Source of the DNA: Populus alba
Taxonomy: Eukaryota > Streptophyta > Magnoliopsida > Malpighiales > Salicaceae
DNA length: 64,000 nt
Direction of reading: 5' to 3'
Assembly (NCBI RefSeq): GCF_005239225.2
Contig: NC_133300.1
Span: 8,151,875 to 8,215,874 of the forward strand
This document shows, piece by piece, positions 35,001-46,612 of the stretch. The translations under genes and the position numbers were made by a program. The notes beneath the pieces were generated by a model, which saw nothing but the letters and a program-made list of their open reading frames with translations, searched no databases and was not told where the DNA came from. Every line of letters begins with the position of its first letter. Position 1 is the stretch's first letter.

Positions 35001-35966
35001 CTTACGATTGATAGCATTGAGCTGACTGCGTACATTATTATACTCAGCAACACGAACCTAAAACAAAGGACAAGGCTTAAATGTTCAAATTTGCAACTGG
35101 ATGCACAAGCCATTCACTATTAGAGCTATCATCAGGTTTTAAAAATTTAAGCAAGAGTCATGAAGTACCTAATTTTTCATCAATTAATATTAAGGCACTG
35201 GTGAAACCCCAATATTTATATTTAAAGGTTGGTTTTGTTAGAAGACAACAGTCAGTATCTGATGGTAAGATACAAAAAATGATTCATACTCTAGTACAAG
35301 TCCATACATGCATCAAACAGTCACATATAATGGAAACAACAAAAATGCCAGAGAATAAAATACATGAATAAACAAGCTTAAAAGCCTATAAGGTCTTCTC
35401 AACTAGGTTGGATAGTGATATTCAACTCAAGAAGCAGTGACTGATAAATGAAGATTAAAAAAATAAAATAAGCAAAAACATATTGTAACATGTGTCTGTA
35501 CACAAAACACAAGGTATCTACTTTATGACAAATGGTGCATCACTCCCTAGTATTTCACCTCTACCTACATAGAAAACGAACCAATTGTTCCATCATCCAG
35601 AAAACAATAATCACCTTGAGGTCATCTTCAATCTTTGCCACTTGAGTATGGATACTATCCACAATCTCCTTGAGAGGTGACATTGTTGGATATTTAGCTT
35701 CATCCCACACAAACCTAAAATCACAAGGCCAAAATGCAGCCTGAGAAAATCACCAATACCACCAAACCCGAAATCCCAAAATTCACACCAAGATTTTACT
35801 GAACTAGTAAACTGACCTGGTTAAATATGAGTCAACTGGCACACCATCAACTGTCAAAGCATTGCTCTCCACACCCGATACCCTCTGCAATTCCTCGATC
35901 TGTCTTCTGATCTTCTGTGCCACTCCTTCTATAAAGCTATTTGACTGCACATTCAATCCAATCAAC

Positions 35967-36009
<43 letters not shown>

Positions 36010-36650
36010 GGAGTAAAAAAAACGAAAAATTAAATCACTTACCACCACCCCACAATCCAAAAAAAAAATAATTTAAAAATCAGGCATTTAAAATATGAAT
36101 TAGTGTAAAAAACCGATTTTAATGTCTGAGCTTGATCAAAGTGCTAAATCTTGATTTCACATTACCATGTATATAAAAATGCAAATAAGAACTGAAAAAT
36201 TAAGCAAACACAATTCAAAATGAAACAAATTGTTAAATCTCGATTCGTTAACATTTCAATAATAAATAGTAGTAAATTGCAGAATTCAGATTAAAATGAA
36301 AAAAAAAAAATCAATAAGTAAAAAAGAAGAATTGATTTCATAAATCAGGATCACTGATGGTATAAAAAAGAAACAAAATTACCCTGACAAGATCATCGCT
36401 AAGGGAGAGGAGTGAATCGAGGGTCCCAACACGAAGATTAGGGATATTAAACTGCGGAATGACAAAGAAGTAAATCACCAAAATGAATTGAAATAAATCA
36501 GATCAGAGGAAAAGAAAGAGAAAATAAACTAAATACCCTGTAGAGAGGTGTATCAAAGGAGTGCTTGGAGATTTGTTCTTGCAAATTGTTCCATACGGAA
36601 GAAGCTGAGTTTTGAACAGGAAGAGAAACCGCCCAGTATCGACTCGCCAT
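32039..36650 (-). CDS. VHA-C: V-type proton ATPase subunit C
   Basis: Eleven exons on the minus strand: 36650-36537, 36451-36383, 35944-35817, 35714-35615, 35057-34990, 34913-34772, 34562-34446, 34273-34148, 33056-32973, 32889-32810, 32141-32039. Phases agree throughout and give 376 aa, matching the Arabidopsis DET3 length (375). The protein starts MASRYWAVSLPV and contains 'FNIPNLRVGTLDSLL', 'SGVESNALTVDGVPVDSYL', 'FVWDEAKYPTMSPLKEI' and 'WCYTSYGEVFSSWMHFCAV', and ends 'THPYVSFTINLV'. Subunit C clamps the V1 sector to the membrane part of the vacuolar/endosomal proton pump and controls its assembly. Ten introns: nine are GT..AG; the last (32809-32142) has a GC donor (AG|GCAAGT). Intron 2 contains an AT microsatellite. 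The leader just upstream is TTC-rich. Confidence 0.97.
35971..36006. repeat. (AT)n microsatellite in VHA-C intron 2
   Basis: About 36 bp of AT repeats, inside the intron between exons 2 and 3. Confidence 0.93.
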
Positions 36651-36735
36651 TTCTTTCTTCTTCTTCTTCTTCTTCAATTTTGATTACGGAGAGCGAGATG
36701 TTTTGTTTGTAGCTATAGATAGAGGGGGAGAGGAT
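36651..36735 (-). promoter_or_regulatory. Probable VHA-C 5' UTR/promoter-proximal region
   Basis: A TTC/GAA triplet run (36657-36674) lies directly upstream of the start codon, typical of pyrimidine/purine-rich plant leaders. 'CTATAGATAG' follows a little further upstream. Confidence 0.45.
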
Positions 36736-36930
36736 GGGATCAGAGTTGCATTGATTTTTTTTTTTTTTTAATTTAATTTATGTTTTTATGTGTGTGTTTT
36801 GGTTGGTGGTCTCAGATGAAAGGGGTCCTTTCTGGCACTGTAAAGGTGACTGTTCGGCAGTAAAATTAGGCCATCTCTTAACATTTTTATACAGATTACT
36901 TAATTAATACATTAAAAAAATAAGAAAGAG

Positions 36931-37091
36931 TTTTTTTTTTTTAATTAACGTGTCTAGACCAGCTTACGGACATTTTAACTAATTTTACGGGTTTTGAAGT
37001 TATCGACCATGTAGGCCTGCAGTAGTTCTAAGATTTATAATATTCAAATTGATGATTTTTTTAGAGCAAATTTAGAATCTGACCTATTGAG
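36931..37091 (-). mobile_element. SINE-like element
   Basis: Read on the minus strand: a box-A-like 'CTCAATAGGTCAGATTCT', then 'GGCCTACATGGTCGATAAC', then 'CCGTAAGCTGGTCTAGACAC', then a poly-A tail (poly-T at 36931-36942 on the plus strand). The same 3' end, 'GCTGGCCCGGACACCC', occurs in the truncated copy at 40923. This resembles a tRNA-derived SINE family I recall from Salicaceae. Confidence 0.6.
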
Positions 37092-37390
37092 TTTATTTGT
37101 ATTTGAGTTAGTTTGAGAATGAGTTTGTAATTGTAAGTTTTAAAAAATTAATTTATTTTATTTTTTAATTGATTTGATATGCTGATTGTAAAAATAATTT
37201 TTTAAAATTTATAAGATTTAAATTGATAATTTTTTAAGAGTAAAGTTAAAATTTGACTGGTTGAGTTTGTTTGTATTTGAGTTAGTTTGAGAATCAGTTT
37301 GAAATTGTAATTTTTTAAATTTTAAATTTATTTTATTATTTTAATTGATTTAATGTGGTGATTGTAAAAATAATTTTTTTAAAATAAAAA
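37030..37390. repeat. ~176-bp direct duplication
   Basis: Starting near 37030 and 37205, both units share 'TTTGTATTTGAGTTAGTTTGAGAA', here read as 'GTATTTGAGTTAGTTTGAG', with the sequence before and after it. The first unit overlaps the head of the SINE-like element. Confidence 0.65.
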
Positions 37391-37697
37391 ATATTTTAAT
37401 ATATTTATAAATTAAAAAAATATTAAAAAAAACTATTATTATATTTCTAAACAAGATAATAACCTCGAATGTGATTCTTTATATTATTGTTAGCTATAAT
37501 CTAAAATAAAATGAGATTTGAAGCTTAAACTTGTTTAGCAGGGATACTGTTGTCCACGTGTTTAATAAAATCTGATCTTCTTGCTGTAAATAATGGAATT
37601 TTTTTTTCTCAAGAGAGAGAGAGAGAGAGAGATTAGGTTGTATACATATATAATCATGAAAAGAAATTGCAGTTCTATGAATAAAATAAAATAGTAT

Positions 37698-37862
37698 TTT
37701 TTTTTAATTATAGATATTTAAATTAATTTACACATATTTTAACTATATCTCTCAATACCATAAAATTAATGATTAAATAAATTTCTAATAATCTTAAAAT
37801 TTATAAAATTTAAATTAATAATTTTTAATTAAATTAGAATCTAATTAATTGAGTTATATCCT
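37698..37862 (-). mobile_element. Degenerate SINE-like element
   Basis: The minus strand shows 'AACTCAATTAATTAGATTCT' at the head and a weak A-rich end near 37698. It is similar in order to the element at 36931-37091 but badly eroded. Confidence 0.38.
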
Positions 37863-37869
37863 TATAACA

Positions 37870-38680
37870 TTATAATTATGTTTTGGGAACATGAAAAGAG
37901 CAATAAAGGAGATAATATTGGTGCTCTTTTTATTTTTATTTTTTTTCCCCTCTCAATAAATACACCTTTTGAAAATGGAACTGCTCCTCCTATTTGACTA
38001 CAGTATACCATTAGTGAGAGGAGAGGAGAGAACTTTGGAGGAAGAAGAAGACAAAGCCAAGGAACGTCACATTACGTTAAAGATGGGGACGAAACATACA
38101 CGAAGCTTCTATCTATTAATTGCCCATCGCGTACATATTGTCTTGCCCTCGATCCACCCAGCCGTCGCCCCTGGAGAGTTTCATCGATGGCTTGGATCTT
38201 CTGGCTTTTATACAGAAAAGTCAAAAAATAATTTTTGTTTTTTTTACTGATTTCCACACGTAATTATTTTAAAAATTTTGATTAAAATCATTGTTTCTTG
38301 ATTAAGTTTTAAAGAAACGTGTCTTTTTTATTTCCAATAAAAAGTTAAGGTACTTGATGAGTTCATGAGAAGAAAAATGCTTTTTTTTTTTAAGTTAAAA
38401 TCCCCTCTTTTTTATTATTATTTTGATGAAACATGTCTTTTATTTTATTAGTAGCATGTTTTTTTGAAATAAAAATTTATCATGATTTGAAAAGCAATTT
38501 TCAATGAAGCATAAAAAATCATGTCTTGATAATATTTATATGAATATATATATATATAAATAATTAATTTAAGAAAACAATATAAGAATTTCAAAATAAC
38601 AAAATATATTTTTTATTCTCATTGAGTATTCATGTACAAAATTTAAAAAAAAATTACATAGTTATATCAATTTTTCACTT
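37870..38680. other. Intergenic; short GC-richer island
   Basis: 38060-38220 is less AT-biased than its surroundings and contains a 93-codon open frame (37969-38250) with no recognisable motif. No family was recognised, and it is left uncalled. Confidence 0.35.
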
Positions 38681-38894
38681 ACCTTTAATTCTTTGAAAAA
38701 TTACATTTTAATTTGACAAAAATAACCAAATTACTATTATGAATATTAAATAAAAAAAATAAATCAAATAAAAAATATATCTTCTCTCTCTTCAAGTGGC
38801 AATTCTCTCTCTAATTCAAAAACCATTTTCTCTCTCTTTTAGCTAATCAAAAGGAAACACGGAAATGTGTTCTCTCACGATTGTTTTTGTTTAT

Positions 38895-40020
38895 GGTGGT
38901 GTTTGATAACGTGGCTGCGGGTGAGGCTCACCCGCAACCACGTTAATTAATGTTTGGTAAGCAGAATGAAACTGCTTTTAGTGGGTAGGACCCACATGAA
39001 ACCTGCGGTTTCTGAGAAGCAGCAAAATCCTGCTTCTTGTGAAAATTAAACTCAATAGTGGAGCATGGCTCCACTGTAGCAGTTTCTTTTTTTCTTTTTT
39101 TTTTTAAAAAAAATTTAGAAAACCAGTGCGAGTGAATTAATTCACTCACACTGTTCACCTGAGAAGTGTAGTTTTTTTTTTTTTTTTTGAAAAACCAACA
39201 CAATTAATTGATTTCACTCGTGAACGTGAATAATATTTTTTTTATTTGTTAAAAAAAATAGTTTGAGGTGAATTAAATTTACTCGTATTGTAATCTCAAT
39301 TTTATTCCTGATAATATTTTATTTAATTTTATTATACGCTCAAAAAATTATGAAAACTATAGTCCTTATCGAATGAATTTTGTACGTAATGAAATTATAA
39401 AATTTTTTTAAAAAATTGAGTTTTACTCGAAAAACTAGTATATAATATTATTTAATAACACTACATAAATTAGAAGGATATCGCATGATGACGTAGCATT
39501 TGTGAAATTTGATCGCAATTCCAATTATGTTCTTGCCGGGTCTGACCCAGCTAAAAAAAATTCAGTTTTTATTTTTATTTTAATTGTGTTTTATTCAAAA
39601 AATTAGAAGGATATCGCTTGATGACGTAACAAAAAATTCAGTTTTTGTTGTTGCATGCTTAAGAAACCAAGAAAAATATAGTCATTGTTGGATAGATTTT
39701 GTATGTGATGACATTACAAATAATTTAATTGAATAATAAAAAAATATTTGATATCAATATTATTTATTTCATAATGTAATAATAGTAGTTAAATTTATAA
39801 TATTTAAATTAAGAATATTTTTAAATTGTTTTATAACCTCAATTTGAAAAGCATTTTTTTAACCAAACACATTAAACTACTTTTTGTTCAACCTCAATTT
39901 CAACCACAGTTTTAACCAAACATATATTTTTTTGAACCAACCTCAACTAAAAGTACTTTTTATAAAATAATTTTTTTAAAACCACAACCACAACAACAAC
40001 CGCAATACCAAACAGACCCT
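38895..40020 (-). mobile_element. Palindrome-rich non-autonomous DNA transposon, copy 2
   Basis: 1126 bp with exact edges given by the empty site in copy B at about 41018/41019. Ends are GGTGGTGTTTGATAAC and ATACCAAACAGACCCT. Hairpins include 'GCGGGTGAGGCTCACCCGC' near 38916 and 'AGTGGAGCATGGCTCCACT' near 39057. Orientation is opposite to copy 1. It contains an internal repeat of 'TTAGAAGGATATCGC'. At most one base is duplicated at the target, unlike hAT elements. No transposase. Confidence 0.8.
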
Positions 40021-40094
40021 AAAGTTAATGTCTCTTCTTGCACAGTGTTTCTGGAATCTCGAATGGTTTCATCTGAAACTCATCACAAAAGTTT

Positions 40095-40262
40095 GAATTG
40101 ATGGTTGTTTTATTTTAAATTAATATTAATTTAGTTTTTTTAGATTATTTTGATACGCTGATATAAAAAAAATTAAAATAAAAAAATATATTATTTTGAT
40201 ATATTTCTGAATGAAAATCATTTAAAAAACAACCGCAATTACACTCATAAATAAGCTCTTTA
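40095..40262 (+). mobile_element. Short MITE-like repeat family, copy in duplication A
   Basis: Shares 'TTTTTAGATTATTTTGATAC', 'GCTGATAT', a stretch of AAAAATAAAAAATA-type sequence, and an end like 'AACCGCAATTACACTCATAA' with copies near 41070, 42225, 42540 (inverted), 50740, 52050 and 60750. No coding capacity. Confidence 0.55.
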
Positions 40263-40344
40263 AATCATTGCTAGTACATCTTGTTTTTGTTAAACATTGT
40301 TAATTCATTTGTTTATATATTTTCTTGATGTAATAAAAAAAAAC

Positions 40345-40775
40345 CATAAATTTTGTTCCTGATTATATTTTATCTGATGTTATTGGGTGCTTAAAAAGCC
40401 AAGGAAACTATAGTCATTGGTGAATGTATTTCATAAGTAATGGAATTGTAGATAGTTTAATGGAACAATAAAAATTATTTTATATAAAATATTATTTATT
40501 TCATGATGTAATAACATTAGTTACATCTACAATATTTAAATTAAAAACCATCAATATTAATATGTATTTTTTAAAATTATTTTATAATCTCAATTTAAAA
40601 AGCATTTTTAACCAAACACATTAAATTACTTTTTGTTTAACCTTAATTTCAACTACAGTTTTAACCAAACATATATAAATACCAAATCAGCTTCAATTCA
40701 AAAGTATTTTTTATAAAACAAATTTTTCCAATTTACAACTATAAAAGCTATCATAATATCAAATACACTCGTTAA
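40345..40775 (-). mobile_element. Truncated copy of the palindrome-rich element
   Basis: Resembles the right part of copy 2 ('AAACCAAACATATATAAATA', 'TTAAATTACTTTTTGTTTAA') and ends near 40765 with 'ATATCAAATACACTC'. The hairpin end is missing. It lies at the junction between duplication copies A and B. Confidence 0.55.
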
Positions 40776-40912
40776 TATAAAATTTTAAATTTAATTAAAA
40801 TAACTAAATTACCTTCATATATACTAAATGAAAAATCTATATTCTCTCTCTCTCTTCAAGTGGCAATTCTCTCTCTAATTCAAAAATCATTTTCTCTTTC
40901 TCTCGTAATCAA

Positions 40913-40969
40913 AAGCAAACACGCTGGCCCGGACACCCATATAAATAAAAAAAAAAAAGAAGCAAACAC
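40913..40969 (+). mobile_element. 5'-truncated SINE with 10-bp target duplication
   Basis: AAGCAAACAC at 40913-40922 and again at 40960-40969 flanks a 37-bp insert that reads 'GCTGGCCCGGACACCC' followed by an A-rich tail. Copy A of the duplication has a single GGAAACAC at the matching place, confirming a retroposed insert. Confidence 0.85.
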
Positions 40970-41069
40970 GGAAATGTGTTGTTGCTAGTCGACTTCTCTC
41001 ACAATTGTTTTTGTTTATAAAGTTAATGTTTTTCCTTGCACAACGTTTGCTGGAATCTCGCATGGGTTT

Positions 41070-41300
41070 TATTGAAACTTATTATTTATTTTTGTGTTTT
41101 AAAAATAATTTTTTAAAAATTAAATTAAATTTATTTTTTTTGGTTTTAAATTCATATTTTTTAAATGTTTTTAGATCATTTTGATGCGTTAATATTAAAA
41201 ATAATTTTTTAAAAATAAAAAATATATTATTTTAATATATTTTTAAATAAAATTTTATTTTAAAAACTAACCACAATCACATTCCTAAACAAACTCTTTA
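41070..41300 (+). mobile_element. Short MITE-like repeat, copy in duplication B
   Basis: Same family as 40095-40262 ('TTTTTAGATCATTTTGATGC', 'GTTAATATTAAAAATAATTT', end 'CACAATCACATTCCTAAACA'). Confidence 0.55.
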
Positions 41301-41379
41301 AATGGTTGGTAGTACATCTTGTTTTTTTTTTTTTTTTGTTAAACATTGTTAATTCATTTGTTTATATATTTTCTCGGTC

Positions 41380-42215
41380 TAACTAAAAAATTCACAAATT
41401 TATAAATGTCGAAACAAAAATCTTAAAAACCCTAAAAAAATCTATCTGTTTTTTTTTTTTTTTTCAATCAACAATAATCAAAATTTCAAACATGTTTTTT
41501 TTTCTAATGGAAAAGCAATTAGTATTTTGTTTTCTAAACACCCTAAAAAAAACCCCAAATTGTAACGTTCTTGTAACTATTCACAGTTTTAAGTATTTAC
41601 TTAAAAACATGTTTAAGTAATTGTTTAACCATTATTGAACCTAATTGTTAATGGTTTTTGGAAACCAAAAAAAAAAAAAAAAACAAATTATATCGTTTAA
41701 CCGTTTGGGTTACTATTCATAAAATCCTAATTTTTTAAATCTTTACTTAAAAATATATTTAATTAAAGTTTAATCCTTTTATTAACTTTGTTTAACCTAA
41801 TTAATAATGTTTTCCCTTTTGGAAAACATATAAACCCCCCCAAAATGCAGGTTACGGGTAATTAATGTTCAAACATCACTAGTTGTTTAATAATTATTTA
41901 ACTTTGACGTAATAGTGAATTCTTCACCATGACAAGATATATAATGTTAGATATAATTGCTCATCATGTCAGTTCTTTATATGTCATAAGAAATGTCTTA
42001 TATAAATATGATGTAAGCACGCAAGCAAGTTCATGACACAGACTTTAATGGATTTTGAATTAGAAATGATAAAGGGAATACATATATTATGTATGTATAA
42101 ACAAAAAGGATACACACACACATATTATGTATGTATGTCTGTTGATGTTAATATTGATGCTAGTCTTCTCATATTGAGAATGCCAAAGTTTTTTTCCGGG
42201 CAAGCTTACGTCCTA
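41380..42215. other. Intergenic, AT-rich
   Basis: No gene or clear repeat. The 66-codon frame at 42033-42233 includes a small duplication ('CATATTATGTATGTAT' twice, near 42082 and 42121). Confidence 0.35.
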
Positions 42216-42224
42216 TTTATTTTT

Positions 42225-42420
42225 GTATTTTAAAAATATTTAAGAAAAAAGTTAATTTTTTTACTTCAGATTAATATTTTATTGGTATTTTTAGATCATT
42301 TTGATACGTTGATATCAAAAATAATTTTTTAAAAAATAAAAAATTATTTTAATATATTTTTTAGTGAAAAATAATTTAAAAATCAACTGAAACCATACAG
42401 TTATATATACTTTTAATAAT
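42225..42420 (+). mobile_element. Short MITE-like repeat
   Basis: 'TTTTTAGATCATTTTGATAC' followed by 'GTTGATATCAAAAATAATTT' and an end 'CAACTGAAACCATAC'. Confidence 0.5.
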
Positions 42421-42539
42421 AATAGAGGACCTTGAACTAAATATTTTTTCTATAGACGATGATGAAGAAGTTGAAAAGGCAACAAAGTGCTATTACTTTT
42501 CGAGGGAGAAGATATGACTTTAAAACCTGATTGAAAGTG

Positions 42540-42720
42540 TAATTGTTGTTATTTTTTAAAGTATTTTTCATATTGAAATGCATTAAAATGATTTTTTTTT
42601 AAAAAAAAATTATTATTAAAATCAGCACATCAAAATGAAAACATATAAAAACAATTAATTTTTAACAAAAAAAATTAAATTTTTTAAAAATAAGATATAA
42701 CCATGTTTTTAAACACTCAC
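42540..42720 (-). mobile_element. Short MITE-like repeat, inverted
   Basis: The complement of the family core is visible as 'TCAGCACATCAAAATG' and 'AACATATAAAAACAATTAAT'. Confidence 0.45.
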
Positions 42721-42729
42721 TTAAATAAC

Positions 42730-44180
42730 TACGATGGCAACTAGTTTTGTAGTGTTGTAAATATGGGTGCTGATTTGGATGCAGATGTGGGATGTCTTGG
42801 TGTTGGTTCTAAAATGGGTTGTCGGAAGTAATGATTTGGGTGCTGGAATTTTTGCTCGATGAAAAATTATTGCTCATGGTTGAAAATGGTGAGGGAAAAA
42901 AAAGAATTTGATGTTTATTTGTAGGTAGAAGTAGTTAGGAAAATAGAGAAATTTTATTTAATATTTGTAAAGGATGGCATTTTTTTATAATTATTATGTA
43001 GTTAGATCAACAACTGTTTATATAAATATATTCTAATGATAACTTCATGGCATTATTGTTATTTTGATGTTTATGAAGCTTTCTAGTTATTAAATAGAAA
43101 AAATAGTAATTTTATAAATAATTAAATAATTTTTTATTTTATCACGCCAAAATGAGAATGTAAAATATTACACTAGTATAAACTGTAATTCTTCAAAAAA
43201 TCAATGATAAGTGAAAAAACATTCTTAACTATAGAATGATTACTGTAGTTTTTCAGCAATATTTATAAGAAAATTTTGCATGCTACATTCATATATATAT
43301 ATATATATATATATGTGTATGTATGTATATGTATGCATAAAGTAATTGAAAATATAACCATAAAAAAATTTAATTTTATTTAAAGAAAATGATATAATTG
43401 GATATTTTTTAAATATCATTGCAAGTATTTATTTAAAGAAGATTTTTATTTTAAAATGTATATAAAACAAATTGAAGGCCAATTGAACGAAGCACCTGCA
43501 AGCCTGGGCTTCAAAGTACAACCTCAGCGCATTCGTGCTTGCAAGGCCAGGTTTATGCGCTTGACCTTTAAAAAGGAGGGCTAGAGATTGATATGCCTAT
43601 AAGATCAAGCCTGCATACCTAGCTTAAAAGAAAAAAAAAATCCTAGAGAACCTAAGCCTTGAAAGGTAAGCTTGCATGACTGATTATTTTAAAATGAATT
43701 GATGAAGCATTGTCCGTCATTTTTTTTTAATTAGAACATATCATATGTTGCTCGCTTGGGCAAAAGGCGTGTAATTAACTAGAACATATCCTTATAATTG
43801 AAGGTGATTAAAAAAAATCAAGTTTTAAGTTTTTATATTTTTTAAAGTTTAAATTCTATTTTTTTTAACCTAAGAATAAAAGAAAAAAAAACCTTAAGAA
43901 ACTTGATAAATTCATTTTCAACCCTAAAACACCATCTAATCACTTTAAAATTCAAATCGAATAATAAAAACTTTTTAGAATCTAATTTGCTTATTCTGAT
44001 ATGGTTAAAGAGCAAAAACATCTCTATCAAACTTTTCTCTTCAATACGACAAAGCAACTAATAATAAAATTATTTTTTTAATTGTTGCAATGTGACCAAC
44101 ATAAGTGTTTCTCTCTCTTCTTCTTTTTTCAACAACTTTCTCCCTCCTCTCTCAGCATCTAAGCACCTAAATATAAGAGA
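42730..44180. other. Intergenic; AT microsatellite near 43292
   Basis: Contains a short AT run at 43292-43314 and a less AT-rich patch at 43490-43640 of unknown origin. No coding support. Confidence 0.35.
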
Positions 44181-44189
44181 AACGATGTT

Positions 44190-44690
44190 TTAGGACTAAA
44201 ATATAAACACCTAAAATTATATAGACAAAAAATGTAAAAAAACTTTAAGAACTAAATTGAATTGCTATGAAAATTTTAAGGATTAAAATGAAAATTTCAC
44301 AATATTTGGGGGCTTAACTGTGAAGGAAATGAGGTTTTATGAACAAAAACTAAACATTTAAAATTATAGGGCCACAAATATAGTAAACTTTAGGGATTAA
44401 ATTTAACTTGTTTAAAACTTTAAGCACCTACAACTACATGGAAAAAAAAGGAATAAAAATGAAAACTTTAGGGATTACATTGAATTTCTATGAAAACTTC
44501 AAGGACCAAAATGAAAATTTCATAATATTTAGGGGTTCAAACTTGAAGGAAATTAAGTTTTATGAGCAAAACATAAACATTTAAGATTATAGAGCCAAAA
44601 ATATAATAATTGAAAAGCTTTAAACACTAAATTGATCTTCCTCAAAATTTTAAGGACCAAATTGAACTTCTTACAACTTTCAAAAGCATA
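44190..44690. repeat. ~223-bp tandem duplication
   Basis: 'AAAATTTCACAATATTTGGG' at 44291 and 'AAAATTTCATAATATTTAGG' at 44514 lead into matching blocks ('GAAGGAAAT', 'TTTTATGA', 'AAACATTTAA'). It has the 'ACTTTAGGGATTAAATT' look of decayed LTR-retroelement DNA. Confidence 0.65.
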
Positions 44691-44776
44691 TATATATATA
44701 TATATAATGAATACTATAAGAACTAGAACATAACTTTTCAACGTGTAGTAAAACACCCACTTTTTAAGTTTATTTG

Positions 44777-44960
44777 GTAACGAGCGGTAGCTCATAACAT
44801 CGACTTGTATTTTTATTTTTAATTTTTGATTAGTATAGTGTTCGAGTCAGTTTATACATATCTTGATTAATTTTATAAACTCTGAAATTAATGACCATAT
44901 AAATTTTCAGTAGACATTATATAAGCAAAAAAATACGACGACTTGTGTTTTAACAAAACT
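44777..44960 (+). mobile_element. Possible SINE relic
   Basis: 'GTAGCTCATAACATC' could be a box-A-like site and 'GTGTTCGAGTCAG' a box-B-like site, followed by 'GAAATTAATGACCATATAA'. Only these short matches support the call. Confidence 0.3.
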
Positions 44961-45279
44961 TGTTGCAATGATGTAATTTTTATTCATATTTTTACCAAAT
45001 TAGGAATAAATAACTCTTCTTTTATTACACTTTCACAATTATTTTCTTAAATATGGAAGCATACATCTCTGTGTTGATTTAGTTAGCATTTTTTTTATAT
45101 AAATATTTGATAATTTTGTTTACATAGGTAATTAATTGTAATTAATTATAATAATTATTTTTTTCTTAACTTTCGTTTCAATTAAATAATTCAAAAAAAT
45201 AAATTTAAAAATAATAATTAATATGCATACAAAGTCTCTTCATTTAACTTCATATTTTAAAAATAATAATAATACTCCC

Positions 45280-45830
45280 AATGCGGCAAACCCTTGTGAG
45301 CAGACGACGCTTTTCTGACACAATCGCTGCTAAAATCTCTGCTTGTTTGGTTAGTGGGACTCCCATGGAAATCAGCGTCTCCACCGATTTCTCACGAGGA
45401 AAAGTATCCTCAGCGTCTCCACGGATTTCTCACGAGGAAAAGTATCCTCATTAGACGAACAAGGAGCTTCAACAGTTCTACTTGAGACAATGTTTCGGAA
45501 CTCTGGTAGATGCATCTTGTAATTCGAATTCGACCCGACACCAGGCGCTAGCATGCAACGGCGGCGGAGAACATTCTGAAGATTGAACTTGGAACTTCTA
45601 TTGCTGATGGCTCGTTATTACCGTCGCAAAACCCAAACCTCGTTTTCTGAGAAGACAGAAAAACGATCCGTTTGCGAATTCGCAGCAGTTCATAACCTTT
45701 CCTGAATTCCCCTCTCGCGCAGGATTTGTAGCGAGTAGGAGCGGACATGATGATGATCATAGCTAGCTGTATGGTTAGCCTAAAAATATATAATACTGTT
45801 TGGAATTGCGTCTTCAAAGCCATGGTTTGA
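45280..45830 (-). pseudogene. Unidentified gene fragment with 38-bp tandem duplication
   Basis: A GC-richer patch in an AT-rich region. On the minus strand, 45400-45290 reads 'VETLISMGVPLTKQAEILAA', which looks like a UBA-type or similar helical segment. Upstream pieces in another frame read 'NEPSAIEVPSSIFRMFSAA'. The frames are separated by a 38-bp tandem duplication (45373-45410 and 45411-45448), which is not a multiple of three. I do not recognise the parent gene; the UBA comparison is weak. Confidence 0.4.
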
Positions 45831-45850
45831 CACCAAATCTTATAATATAT

Positions 45851-46612
45851 TTGGTATTGTGGTAGCTGTATGGTAGCTGTATGATAGCTGTTGTGGTTGT
45901 GGTTTGAAAAAAATTGTTTTATAAAAATATTTTTAATTGAGGTTGATTTAAAAAAATAAGTGTTTGGTTAAAACTGTGATTGAAAAAAAATAATTTAATG
46001 TCTTTGGTTAAAAATGCTTTTGAAATTAAGATTATAAAATAATATATATATATATATATTATATTATTTTTGATAGTTTTAAATTTAAATATTGTAAAAT
46101 TAATTACTCCTATTACATTATGAAATAAATAATACTTTATATAAAATATTTTTTATTATTCCATTAAACTATTTATAATTTCATTACGTACAAAATTCAT
46201 CCGATAAGAACTACAATTTTCATAATTTTTTGAGCGTATAATAAAATTAGATAAAATATTATTAAATATCAAATTGATATTACTGTGCAAGTGAATTTAA
46301 TTCACTCTATACTAGTTTTTCGAGAAAAAAATATTGTTCACATCGCGAATGAATTTAATTCTCTAAATTAGTTTTTTTTTTTTAAAAAAATTAATACAAA
46401 TAGTGCAAGTGAATTGCACTGTTCATTGTTTTTTAAAGTTTACCGTGCGTGAAAAGCAGGATTTCATAGCTTTTCATTTACAACATTTTGAACGCAAAAA
46501 TTACGTGGGTCCATGCACAATAAATTGATTTTTTTTTATTATTAAACAACTACGAACTATGTTTTTAAATAAAACACAGCTGCAACCGCGTAGACAAACG
46601 GACTATTAGCTT
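45851..46612 (+). mobile_element. Palindrome-rich non-autonomous DNA transposon, copy 3
   Basis: Starts 'TTGGTATTGTGGTAGCTG', with 'GTAGCTGTATG' repeated, and ends near 'GCAACCGCGTAGACAAACGG'. The interior matches copy 1 ('AACTGTGATTG', 'TCATTACGTACAAAATTCAT'). The terminal hairpins are mostly eroded. Confidence 0.65.

Larger units (their letters stand above)
38685..40340. repeat. Paralogous duplication, copy A (occupied by TE)
   Basis: Matches 40775-41370 on the same strand: 'TCAAGTGGCAATTCTCTC', 'GGAAATGTGTT', 'ATTGTTTTTGTTTAT', then, after the inserted element, 'AAAGTTAATGT' and 'GTACATCTTGTTTTTGTTAA'. Copy A contains the palindrome-rich transposon at 38895-40020; copy B does not. Confidence 0.82.
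40775..41370. repeat. Paralogous duplication, copy B (empty site)
   Basis: Collinear with copy A but lacks the 1126-bp transposon: 'TTGTTTATAAAGTTAATG' runs through uninterrupted near 41011-41028. It contains instead a truncated SINE (40923-40959) that copy A lacks. Confidence 0.82.

Noticed and set aside
37969..38250. 93-codon plus-strand frame
   Set aside because: Starts in AT-rich DNA, has no recognised motif or supporting exons; kept only as a note.
38895..40020. Helitron classification of the palindrome-rich element
   Set aside because: It has a terminal hairpin and almost no target duplication, but the CTRR 3' end and 5' TC are not consistent between copies, and both ends share a TGTTTGG-like inverted motif.
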